Shown: positions 45,519 to 52,909 of the stretch, in pieces
Layout of the letters: each line of letters starts with the position of its first letter
Numbering within the stretch: the stretch's first letter is position 1
Origin: Streptomyces aidingensis
GTDB lineage: Bacteria; Actinomycetota; Actinomycetes; Streptomycetales; Streptomycetaceae
Reading direction: 5' to 3'
NCBI RefSeq assembly: GCF_900112355.1
Contig: NZ_FOLM01000004.1
Location: 276,881 to 340,880, forward strand
DNA: 64,000 bases
Translations under genes and position numbers: made by a program
The notes under the pieces: generated by a model
What the model was told of the DNA's origin: nothing
Seen by the model: the letters and a program-made list of their open reading frames with translations, nothing else
Database searches by the model: none

Positions 45519-46169
45519 GTGGCGGAAGATCTCCGGAACACCGTGGCCTTCAAGGCTCTCACCGCACAAGCCGGCGCGGTCCTGCTCACCCGAGACATGC
45601 AGGTCGAGCCGGTCGCCCTCCAGGGCGTCGTCGCCCACCTGATCGCCACCATCGCCAAGCGCATCGGCATGGACGAGGAAGAAGCCCTCCACCTGGTCAC
45701 CCCGGAGGCCGTCGCCGACACCGTCGACCGCGCCATCGCGGAGGAGGGAGCCCCCGGCCCGGCCCCCTTCCACGCCATCCGCCCCGTGCGCCACGACACC
45801 GGCACCGTGCCCATCACCCCCCGGGAAGCGGGCCGCATGGTGATGGCCGCCGCCCAGGCCGCCAAATGCGCCGGCCTCAACGACCACACCAGCGCCCTCG
45901 CCACTCACGCCCTCGACTTGATCACCGAACTGGGCGCCGCCCTCTCTTCCGCCCAGGAGGACGAGGCGATCGAGCTCTCGGCGGGCCTGCTTGAGGAACT
46001 GGCTTCCACAGTGGAGTCGGTGGCCGCTCGTATGGAGGCAAAGAACTGGAGCACCTGCCCATGTGGTGAGAGGCATGACCAGGGCGAGCTGGACGCTGGC
46101 ATCGCGGCCAGCATGCACACCGACTCCGCCTTCGTCCGTTTTCTGATTGCTCGGCCACCAACCCAATAG
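45519..46169 (+). CDS. Hypothetical protein with a CPCGERH motif
   Basis: A 216-residue protein, no recognised domain. It is helical, acidic in the C-terminal half, and has CPCGERH (about residue 184), a cysteine/histidine motif that may bind metal. GTG 45519 lies directly after a -10 element with no ribosome site. Codon use is Streptomyces-like but weaker at the 3' end. It is the first gene after tRNA-Thr and looks like accessory DNA. Confidence 0.7.
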   Translation: MAEDLRNTVAFKALTAQAGAVLLTRDMQVEPVALQGVVAHLIATIAKRIGMDEEEALHLVTPEAVADTVDRAIAEEGAPGPAPFHAIRPVRHDTGTVPITPREAGRMVMAAAQAAKCAGLNDHTSALATHALDLITELGAALSSAQEDEAIELSAGLLEELASTVESVAARMEAKNWSTCPCGERHDQGELDAGIAASMHTDSAFVRFLIARPPTQ

Positions 46170-46420
46170 ATCCGCTTACGCTGGGCGCCGGAAAGCCTGC
46201 TGCTCGCACTAGGCGAGGACAGAAACAGGCTGTGCCTTGAAGGTGTGGAACCGCTGGGCCTCGGCCCGGAGATCATGTCAGGTGCCACAGCCGTCTCGGG
46301 CTCGCGCAGCGAGACATGTTCACCGGACGGTCCAGGAGAGATCCGCGTCACACAAGACGCAACCGGACCATGCCACAGAGCCCATGCCACACCTTGATCA
46401 CGACTTATACGTGCACTACA

Positions 46421-46436
46421 CCGTTACGTTTAACGG
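46421..46436. promoter_or_regulatory. Short palindrome, possible operator
   Basis: CCGTTACGTTTAACGG is a 6-bp inverted repeat with a four-base spacer. AT-richer than its surroundings. Function unknown. Confidence 0.3.
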
Positions 46437-46919
46437 CGCAAAACGAACAACGAGCGGCGGGCTCGGTCGGGAGCGGCACCGCTCGTCAGACCGTCGGCCG
46501 CATGCGCCGCCGCCGAACGTTCCGCACGAGGGCGCTGATGAAGACCACAGCTCCACGCCCGATTCGGATGGCCGATGTCCCCCGGAGGGGAACTCACGAA
46601 CGGCCAGGACGAGCAGCAACCTGCTGGCGAGGACGCCGAAGGTCAAGGACAGGGTGTTGACGCGCTTCGTCACAAGGCCGTGAACGACAGCCTCGGCCAG
46701 CGGGGTGATCCAAACGAATCGGCTTGGCAACCATCCCCCAGACACCCGGTCTGCGAGGTGGTGTTGACTCAAGTCAGTGCTGACACGTGGCCCGAGTGAC
46801 ACTTCCCGTGCATACAGACGCTGGCAGCCCGCATTGTACCTTACGCCGAACCTCGGGCCTGGTGTACAGTCCCTACTTGTAGGTAGCCGCCCAACACGGC
46901 CGGGTACCAGAGAGGGAGA

Positions 46920-46994
46920 AGGGCCCGGCTCCTGCCAGAGCCAGGCCCTCCCTGCAGTAACACGAGCCCGGTCGCCTTGGTTGAGGCCGGGCTC
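46920..46994. ncRNA. Possible structured RNA or double terminator
   Basis: Two adjacent hairpins: 46920-46931 with 46938-46949 (one mismatch in 12 bp, six-base loop), and 46964-46971 with 46987-46994 (15-base loop with an inner GCC/GGC pair). They are downstream of the minus-strand small gene at 47056-47181 and may be its terminators, or a small RNA. The shared gagcc/ggctc elements are notable. Confidence 0.4.
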
Positions 46995-47055
46995 GCTGCA
47001 TATCCAGCGGCCCGCCACGGCCGGGCGTACTCGCGCGTGGACGCTCCCTAGTTGC

Positions 47056-47181
47056 CTAGGAGACGCACTGCACCACGATGGCGGCAAGCGCAATGACCAG
47101 CCCGATCACACCGATAGCCACCTGGGCCACTTCAGGTGCGGTCCACGGTCGACTGGGCTTCCTTTCATTGAACCTAGCCAT
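47056..47181 (-). CDS. 41-residue single-helix membrane peptide
   Basis: Found by reading the minus strand: ATG 47181 has GGAGG six bases upstream, and TAG ends at 47056. The peptide has a basic N-terminus (MARFNERKPSRPW), a hydrophobic helix of about 20 residues (VAIGVIGLVIALAAIVVQCV) and stops. Charge and length resemble small membrane toxins or small regulatory membrane proteins. Divergent from the DGQHR gene. No homologue recognised. Confidence 0.6.
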   Translation of the reverse strand: MARFNERKPSRPWTAPEVAQVAIGVIGLVIALAAIVVQCVS

Positions 47182-47472
47182 CTCGCGCCTCCTATCCTCC
47201 AGCCCTGACCGTCAGGGCGCCACGCTGAACAGCCCTTGCTGCACAGCCAGTTGAGGGGAGAACCTCGCGGGCGCGAACGTCACCTTACTCTATCTGTACG
47301 TCACCGTTTTAACGTACGCACGCCTCTGTGGAGGGGTCCGCCACACGTGCACCCGTCAATGCTGACGTACCATCAGTACACCGTCTGACCCTGTTTTCGC
47401 AAACAACTCCGCTGGAATCACAAACAATCCACCGCCTGCCGTAGGATGGTGATGGAGCACAAGGGAGTTGAG
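47182..47472. other. Divergent promoter region with palindromes
   Basis: About 290 bases with GC lower than average. It includes a GTACGT...ACGTAC inverted repeat near 47299-47318 and TAGGAT (47442-47447), a good -10 for the DGQHR gene. The AT-rich stretch with TTTTAACG is unusual for the region. Confidence 0.45.
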
Positions 47473-48750
47473 ATGCCGACCCTGCACACGGCGATCCGCG
47501 CCAAGATGGGATCGACCCCGTACTACGTGACCACCATGAAGGTGAGCGATCTCGTCCAGGTTGCCCGGCCAGCGAGCGAGCAGGAGGAATGGGCTACCAG
47601 CGGATTGACCGAGCGACTCCAGCGCGATCTCAACGACTCCCGCGTGCGCACCGAGATCGCCCCGTACCTGGCCAACTCACCGGACCGCTTCTTTGGCGCC
47701 ATCATCCTGCTGCTGGACGCCGAGGAGGAGCCAGAGTTCGAGTCGTTCAGCGAAGTTGCCAAGAACCTGCCGAAGGCGTACCGGTCCGCGATGGCTAAGG
47801 ACTCCTTTGGCTTCCTGACCATCGACAGCGGTGAGCGCATCATCCTCGATGGCCAACACCGTTTCGCCGCCTTGCGCGAGGTGCACCTGGCGCGCACCGT
47901 CGAGGGTGACTACGTCAAGGACGTCGGGGATGACGAGGTAACCGTCATCATCGTCCCCCGCATCAGCACACAGCACACGAGGAAGATCTTCAACAAGGTC
48001 AACCGCTACGCCAAGAACACCAGTCGCGGCGACAACATCCTGACCAGTGAGGACGACGGGTTCGCCATCTTGACCCGTCGCCTGGCCGACGACGGTGGTC
48101 CACTGGCCGGCAAGAACCACAAGAACGAGTCATTGGTCAACTACAAGAACAACACGATCGCCGAGCGCAGCACCCAGCTCACCACCCTCAGCGCCATCTA
48201 CGAGACCGTCCGCATCATCGCTGAGCACTACGACATGGCGGACGAGCTGAACGAGAAGAAGACCCACGTCCGTCCCTCAGAGGAGACCCTGGACCAGGGA
48301 TACGAGCACGTCGAGGGCTGGTGGACGACCGTTCTGGACGGCATGCCGAAGCTCAAGTACGGCCGGGACAACACCAAGCTTCTCCCCGAGCTGCGCGCCA
48401 AGGATGCTGACTACGGATTGCTGTTCAAGCCGGCCACCCACATCGTGCTGTTCCAGGCGCTCTCCCAGATCCTCAATGCCGATCCTGACCTGAACCTGAA
48501 AACCGCCGTAGAGCGCACCTACGAGCTCGACTGGAAGCTCACCGCTCCTCTGTGGCGCGACGTCCTCATCAACTCCGCGCACAACATCCTGACGAAGAAG
48601 GAGAACTACAATCTCGCCGCTGACCTGATCACCTACATGGTGGTCGGAAGCAAGCTGCCCACCAACCAAATCGATCAGTTGCGCGAGCGTATCGCTAGGG
48701 CGCGCGGCGAGGACGAGTCAACGTTCGAGCTCCCGGAACCGCTCGCGTGA
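47473..48750 (+). CDS. DGQHR-domain (DndB-like) protein
   Basis: A 425-residue protein with the diagnostic motif LDGQHRFAAL at residues 125-134, in a domain starting near residue 20 and followed by FNKVNRYAKNTSRGD. DGQHR proteins include DndB, the regulator of DNA phosphorothioate modification, and DndB homologues that occur alone in islands. No dndACDE genes are in this window, so it is an orphan. ATG 47473 with AAGGGAG is the likely start; an ATG at 47446 is also in frame. GC and codon use are clearly lower than in core genes, supporting transfer. Confidence 0.85.
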   Translation: MPTLHTAIRAKMGSTPYYVTTMKVSDLVQVARPASEQEEWATSGLTERLQRDLNDSRVRTEIAPYLANSPDRFFGAIILLLDAEEEPEFESFSEVAKNLPKAYRSAMAKDSFGFLTIDSGERIILDGQHRFAALREVHLARTVEGDYVKDVGDDEVTVIIVPRISTQHTRKIFNKVNRYAKNTSRGDNILTSEDDGFAILTRRLADDGGPLAGKNHKNESLVNYKNNTIAERSTQLTTLSAIYETVRIIAEHYDMADELNEKKTHVRPSEETLDQGYEHVEGWWTTVLDGMPKLKYGRDNTKLLPELRAKDADYGLLFKPATHIVLFQALSQILNADPDLNLKTAVERTYELDWKLTAPLWRDVLINSAHNILTKKENYNLAADLITYMVVGSKLPTNQIDQLRERIARARGEDESTFELPEPLA

Positions 48751-49105
48751 CGACCGGCAACCGGAGCCAGGCGGAGACCGCGCTCCGTTGCTGACGACCA
48801 CGCGAAAACACAGCTGTTAGCACCGGGCAGGCACGACACGTCGCCTGAACTGGGTGACCTATCGGGACGTCCACGGTGAAACGGTCTCCCTCATCTGCCC
48901 TTGTTTTCGTTCTTTGATTCTCACGAGACGACGACCGCTACGTGCGGCACGTACCTCGTCGTCTACCTTCTAGTCGAGGGCCGGAAGACCTTTGTGCTCA
49001 GACTGAACCAGGGTGTCACTGAGCTTTGGCCTGTGCCGCCGAGACAGGTGCCTCCGGCCGAGGATCCGGCCCGGAGGCACCGGGCACAGCAACAGACCTT
49101 GCTCA
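48751..49105. other. Intergenic region between DGQHR and integrase genes
   Basis: About 355 bases. The left 150 bases hold nothing identifiable. An ACGACGA...TCGTCGT inverted repeat lies near 48926-48964 and an integrase terminator at 49031-49089. An attachment site could lie here (integrase genes often end near att), but I cannot identify one. Confidence 0.4.
49031..49089 (-). terminator. Terminator of the integrase gene
   Basis: An 11-bp perfect stem (49047-49057 with 49071-49081) inside an outer 7-bp pair (49031-49037 with 49083-49089). It ends about 17 bases past the integrase stop. Confidence 0.75.
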
Positions 49106-50677
49106 TCAAGCGGAGCGTGTGCCGCCGGAGGGTTCGTTTCCGGTCTGCTTGCCCTGGTCGCGGGGATTGGTGGGGCGGTGGGCGCGGGGGACGAGTTTGA
49201 CGATGGCTTCGGCTGCGGCTCGGGCGAGTTCGTCGAGGACGGACTGGTAGATATCGCGGGTGATGCGGGTGTCGGAGTGGCCGAGGGTTTCGGAGATGAC
49301 CTTGATGTCGACGCCGGCGGCGAGCATGAGGGTGGCGGCGCCGTGGCGCAGGTCGTGCAGGCGGATGGGTGGCAGGTCGGCGTCGGCGACCAGGCGGGCG
49401 AAGAGGTCGGTGAGTTTGCCGGGGTGGAGCCAGGAGCCGTCGGGTTCGGTGAAGATGCGGCCGGTGTCCTGCCAGGCTGGCCCCCAGGCCAGGCGCTCTT
49501 TGGCCTGGCGGCGGCGGTGGTCGAGCAGCATCTGGTTGGTCTCGGCGTCCAGGGCGATGACGCGGATGCCGCTGTTGGTCTTCGGGGCGCCCTCGATGAC
49601 CTCCCAGCCGTCCTGGACGAGCTGGGTGGCGATAGCCAGGGATGCGGTTGCGGGGTCGTGGTCGATCCAGCGCGGCGCGCAGCCCTCGCCGCGGCGCAGG
49701 CCGCGGAAGGCGATCAGCCGCCACATGACCTCCAGCCGGTCTCCGGCGATGTGGTCCAGGAAGCGGCCGGTCTGCTCGGGCGTCCAGACCATGACCGGGG
49801 AGGGCTTCGCGCCGGTGGTGTGCCAGTGCTCGACGCGGGCGTCCGTCCACACCAGCGCCTTGGGCTTGGTGCCGGGAGCGAGTTCCACGTGCTCGGCCGG
49901 GTTGAAGGGGGCCATGAGCTGCTGGGCGATGGCGGTGTTCAGTGCCGCGCGCAGGGTGCCCTTGATGTGCTGCTGGGTGGCGACGCCGGTGGTGCGGCGG
50001 AACGGTGGCATGGCGGCGATGGCCGCCCGCAGCCGTTTGCGGTGGGCACGGTTCTCGGCTCCGCGGTTGGGGGTGGCCTTCAGCTCGTCCAGGGCGGCGC
50101 GGCGCTGCGTGTTCTGCTCGGCGATCTCGATGTTCGCCTCGTTGATGGCGTCGAACATGGTGTTGATGTGGTGGACGCGCAGCTTGTCCAGGCGGATGTC
50201 GCCGAGGTGGGGCTTGAGATGGATGCGCACGTCGGTCTCGTAGCGTTTGAGGCCGCCGACGCGCAGGCGCTTCTTGCCGGCCAGCCACAGGTCGAGCCAT
50301 TCGCCGACGGTGGTTTTGGTGTTGAGGGTCTGGCCGGTGGCGAAGCGGCGGCGTATCTCGTCGTAGTCGGGCAGCGGTTCCTTGGTCTTGGCGCAGGCTT
50401 CCAGCAGGTCGCTGATCGCCAGCAGACCGGCATCGTCGTCCTTCTCAGGGATGGCGAGCAGGGCCTCGACCTTGCGCAGCTCTTCGGTGGCCTCGGTGGA
50501 GGTGGCGAAGCCGCCACGGCGGAAGCGGCGGCGGGTGCCGTCCTGGCGGGGGACGAGTTCGTGCACCACGGTCCAGGAGCCGTGGCGTCTGCTGGTGCGT
50601 TTGGGGCATGCGGTGCCGTATGGCTTGCCGGTCTTCGGATCGCGGCAGGAGCAGCGGCGGGAGGTGGAGCCTTTCAC
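49106..50677 (-). CDS. int: Tyrosine-family site-specific integrase
   Basis: A 523-residue integrase with an N-terminal zinc-ribbon-like CSCRDPKTG...C (residues 9-24), SAM-like core-binding domain (about 120-260) and catalytic domain. Catalytic residues appear as Arg 328 (RGLRRGE), Lys near 366, HDLRHGAA (441-448), His 467 (LGHSDTRITRDIY) and Tyr 477. This type mediates integration of actinomycete integrative elements into tRNA genes. It overlaps the XRE gene by GTGA. Confidence 0.95.
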   Translation of the reverse strand: MKGSTSRRCSCRDPKTGKPYGTACPKRTSRRHGSWTVVHELVPRQDGTRRRFRRGGFATSTEATEELRKVEALLAIPEKDDDAGLLAISDLLEACAKTKEPLPDYDEIRRRFATGQTLNTKTTVGEWLDLWLAGKKRLRVGGLKRYETDVRIHLKPHLGDIRLDKLRVHHINTMFDAINEANIEIAEQNTQRRAALDELKATPNRGAENRAHRKRLRAAIAAMPPFRRTTGVATQQHIKGTLRAALNTAIAQQLMAPFNPAEHVELAPGTKPKALVWTDARVEHWHTTGAKPSPVMVWTPEQTGRFLDHIAGDRLEVMWRLIAFRGLRRGEGCAPRWIDHDPATASLAIATQLVQDGWEVIEGAPKTNSGIRVIALDAETNQMLLDHRRRQAKERLAWGPAWQDTGRIFTEPDGSWLHPGKLTDLFARLVADADLPPIRLHDLRHGAATLMLAAGVDIKVISETLGHSDTRITRDIYQSVLDELARAAAEAIVKLVPRAHRPTNPRDQGKQTGNEPSGGTRSA

Positions 50678-51330
50678 TCGTCGCCCTTCGGGTCGTCCTC
50701 GGTGTCCTCCTGGTCCACAAAGGCCAGTTCCTCGGGCAGGGCCGGGGGGTGCAGGCCGCGTTCGCGGAGCGTGGTGCGGAAGGCGCGCAGTTCGCGGCAG
50801 TCGTCGAAGGCCAGTTCTTCGTAGCCGGTGGCGGCTTCCAGAAGGGTGGCGCGGCGGGCGGGGTCGAGGGTGGTGCTGGCCTTGCGGCGGCGTTCCTTGG
50901 CCAGGGAGGTGGAGACCAGGGCGGTGGCGACCGCGTCGGCGTGGGCGCGGAAGGTGTCCAGCAGCTCGCGGTGGCTGCCCTCTGGGGCGGGGCCGGTGGT
51001 GGGGGTCTCGCCGGTGAACCAGGCCAGGGCCTGCCAGGTCGAGGTCTCCTGGCCCGGCAGCCGCTCCACGCTGGGCGCGGAGGCCAGGGGGTACAGAAGG
51101 CTGACCGGGGGGACGTCCAGGGCGTCGGCCAGGACCAGGAACTCGGCCAGGTCCACGGAGTGGCGCCGGCCGTTCTCCAGGTTGGTGATGGTCGTGGCCG
51201 GGACCGGCAGACCGCGGTCGGCACAGGCGCCGGCAAGCTCCGCCACGGTCAGTCCGGCGGCCTTACGGGCGGTCCGCAGTTCCTCCGCGACCCGCGCCGT
51301 GAGCTGCTTCGCCCAGTCTTCATTGCTCAT
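50674..51330 (-). CDS. XRE-family helix-turn-helix regulator
   Basis: A 218-residue protein with an N-terminal XRE-type HTH (LTVAELAGACADRGLPVPATTITNLENGRRH, about residues 27-58) and a helical C-terminal region. It is followed immediately by the integrase (overlap) and faces the small HTH gene. It is likely the repressor controlling the integration module (inference). GC is high and the C-terminal half is Arg/Glu-rich. Confidence 0.85.
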   Translation of the reverse strand: MSNEDWAKQLTARVAEELRTARKAAGLTVAELAGACADRGLPVPATTITNLENGRRHSVDLAEFLVLADALDVPPVSLLYPLASAPSVERLPGQETSTWQALAWFTGETPTTGPAPEGSHRELLDTFRAHADAVATALVSTSLAKERRRKASTTLDPARRATLLEAATGYEELAFDDCRELRAFRTTLRERGLHPPALPEELAFVDQEDTEDDPKGDE

Positions 51331-51420
51331 GGCGACAACTTAGGCGATGGGAATATGTGGCCGCAACATCTGTGCTATTCGTGGGGTCGTACACGCCGAG
51401 GTGAGAGCAAGGAGTGCATC
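51331..51420. promoter_or_regulatory. Divergent promoter region of the XRE and small HTH genes
   Basis: A 90-base divergent gap. It carries AT-rich DNA (CTTAGGCGATGGGAATATG) and probably the overlapping promoters and the operator for the XRE protein. The individual sites cannot be assigned. Confidence 0.4.
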
Positions 51421-51660
51421 ATGGCAACAACCCAGACCGCTCGCGGGTCCCAGGCGCTGTCGCGTGAGGAACTGCTGGCGCTCCCGGCCGCCATCGACCT
51501 CGACACCGCCAACCGCGCTCTCTCCGTCGGCCGTAGCACTGGCTACTCCCTGGCCAAGCGGGGTGAGTACCCGGTGAAGGTCCTCCGGCTGGGCAAGGCG
51601 TACCGGGTCGTGACCGCCGACCTGCTGCGACTGCTGGGCCTCGAAGGTGAGACCGCCTGA
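51421..51660 (+). CDS. Small HTH (AlpA/excisionase-like) protein
   Basis: A 79-residue protein of the HTH_17/AlpA family: TANRALSVGRSTGYSLAKRGEYPVKVLRLGKAYRVV is a winged HTH with a beta hairpin as in excisionases. ATG 51421 has AAGGAG upstream. Divergent from XRE-int, so it probably acts as the excisionase or a regulator of the element. The stop is 3 bases before the next (minus) gene's end. Confidence 0.8.
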   Translation: MATTQTARGSQALSREELLALPAAIDLDTANRALSVGRSTGYSLAKRGEYPVKVLRLGKAYRVVTADLLRLLGLEGETA

Positions 51661-51663
51661 ACC

Positions 51664-52884
51664 CTACGGGCGAAGCTGGACCAGGGCGTGGCTGCCGCTG
51701 GTGCGCCAGGGTTCTCCGCTGTCCTCCAGCTTGGTCAGGGTGGTGGGGGTCAGGCCGGTGATGACGTCGGATTTCAGGGTGCGCAGTGCCGTGACGGGGG
51801 TGGGGAAGTAGGCGGTGAGGCCGGTGAAGGGGGTGGTGGCCGGCCAGAGCCGGTCTTCGACCAGCCTGCGGTAGTTGAGGTCGCCCTTGAGGAGGGTGAG
51901 GTCGCAGCCGGTGAGGTCCTGCCGCAGGTCCTCGGGCATGTGGCGGTAGGGGAGGGGTGCGCAGAAGAAGTCGTGGGCGCGGATGTCGAGTCTTCCGGTG
52001 GTCATGGCCTGCCAGAGGCGTCGGCCGGTGTCGTGGGCCGGGCCGGTGGCCTGGTGGAGGCGGCGCAGGCAGGCGAGGACATCGGCGAGTGTGGCGTCGG
52101 AGACGTAGTAGGGATATGGCTTGACGTGCAGGGTGATGTGCCGGGCGAGTTGGTGGTGCAGGAGGTGGTCGGTCAGGATCAGGTCGGGCAGCAGTTCGCG
52201 TCCGGCGTTGTCGGCGATGACGGCGAGCCTGGCGGGTGCGGTCTCTTCCAGGAGGGACCACAGTGCGGCGCTGTCGTCGGCGACGAGCTGCTCGGAGGCC
52301 CCGGCGGAGGGGTCTTCGGCGGTGAGGCGGAAGCTGAGGTCGGCGCGGTTGCCCCACAGGGAGGCGTGTAGCAGCGCCTGGGCCGCCTGTCGTTGGGGGA
52401 GGCCGTTGAGGCTGTCGAGGGCGGCCAGTTCCTGATCGACGGGGTCGCTGTCCAGCTCGGCCTGCTTGACCGGTGCGAAGGGGTCGGTGCCGCGCCAGGG
52501 GCCGGGCTCGAAGTAGCCCACAGCCTGGAGGAGCTTGCGGTAGAAGAAGCTTTCGGCCCACAGGAAGGGCACATCGAGCCAGCGGCGGCCGAGGTGGCCG
52601 CGGCCCCATGTCGCCCACCGGCCGGCGTCGTGAGCGGACTCCGGCAGGGGCTCGATGGTACCGACCGTGATCTCCTCCAGCAGCGCGTCGAGAGCGCGAC
52701 GCTGCCGGGGGGTGTAGGGGTGGGCGTCGCGGACCTGTTCGATCAGCGCCGGGTGGCGCTTCTCCAGCACGCCCCAGGCGAAGCTGCCGGGGACGTTGCT
52801 GAGGATCACCGGGGCGTCGCTTGGCCGCCCGGTAGTGCCAGTAGCCGGCTGCTGGTCCTTGCTGCGAGGTGTTTCGGCGGTCAC
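51664..52884 (-). CDS. Damage-control phosphatase ARMT1-like (DUF89) protein
   Basis: A 406-residue protein with DUF89 signatures: VPFLWAESFFYRKLL (about 105-119), IADNAGRELLPDL (223-235, with metal-binding Asp225, Asn226) and LLKGDLNYRR (331-340, with Lys333 and Asp335). DUF89 enzymes remove phosphate from damaged or misplaced sugar and nucleotide phosphates (fructose phosphates, PPanSH-type pathway). It follows the STAND gene by 25 bases, same strand, probably the same operon. It may repair or trim a side product of the neighbouring pathway (inference). Confidence 0.85.
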   Translation of the reverse strand: MTAETPRSKDQQPATGTTGRPSDAPVILSNVPGSFAWGVLEKRHPALIEQVRDAHPYTPRQRRALDALLEEITVGTIEPLPESAHDAGRWATWGRGHLGRRWLDVPFLWAESFFYRKLLQAVGYFEPGPWRGTDPFAPVKQAELDSDPVDQELAALDSLNGLPQRQAAQALLHASLWGNRADLSFRLTAEDPSAGASEQLVADDSAALWSLLEETAPARLAVIADNAGRELLPDLILTDHLLHHQLARHITLHVKPYPYYVSDATLADVLACLRRLHQATGPAHDTGRRLWQAMTTGRLDIRAHDFFCAPLPYRHMPEDLRQDLTGCDLTLLKGDLNYRRLVEDRLWPATTPFTGLTAYFPTPVTALRTLKSDVITGLTPTTLTKLEDSGEPWRTSGSHALVQLRP

Positions 52885-52909
52885 CGCTGCGCTGCCCTTT
52901 CTGTACCGC

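Larger units (their letters stand above)
46170..47055. other. Gene-poor accessory stretch
   Basis: About 890 bases with lower GC than the core and no convincing gene. ORFs on both strands (up to 225 codons) have poor codon bias. It holds a 6-bp inverted repeat with four-base spacer (46421-46436) and two hairpins (46920-46994). It may be the remains of decayed genes, or carry a structured RNA. Confidence 0.5.

Noticed and set aside
46237..47208. Several ORFs of 60-225 codons between the hypothetical gene and the small membrane peptide
   Set aside because: Overlapping frames on both strands, poor codon bias, no ribosome site and no motif; kept as a gene-poor stretch.
47473..48750. DNA phosphorothioation (dnd) system
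   Set aside because: Only a DGQHR protein is present; the sulfur-transfer and modification genes are absent from the window.
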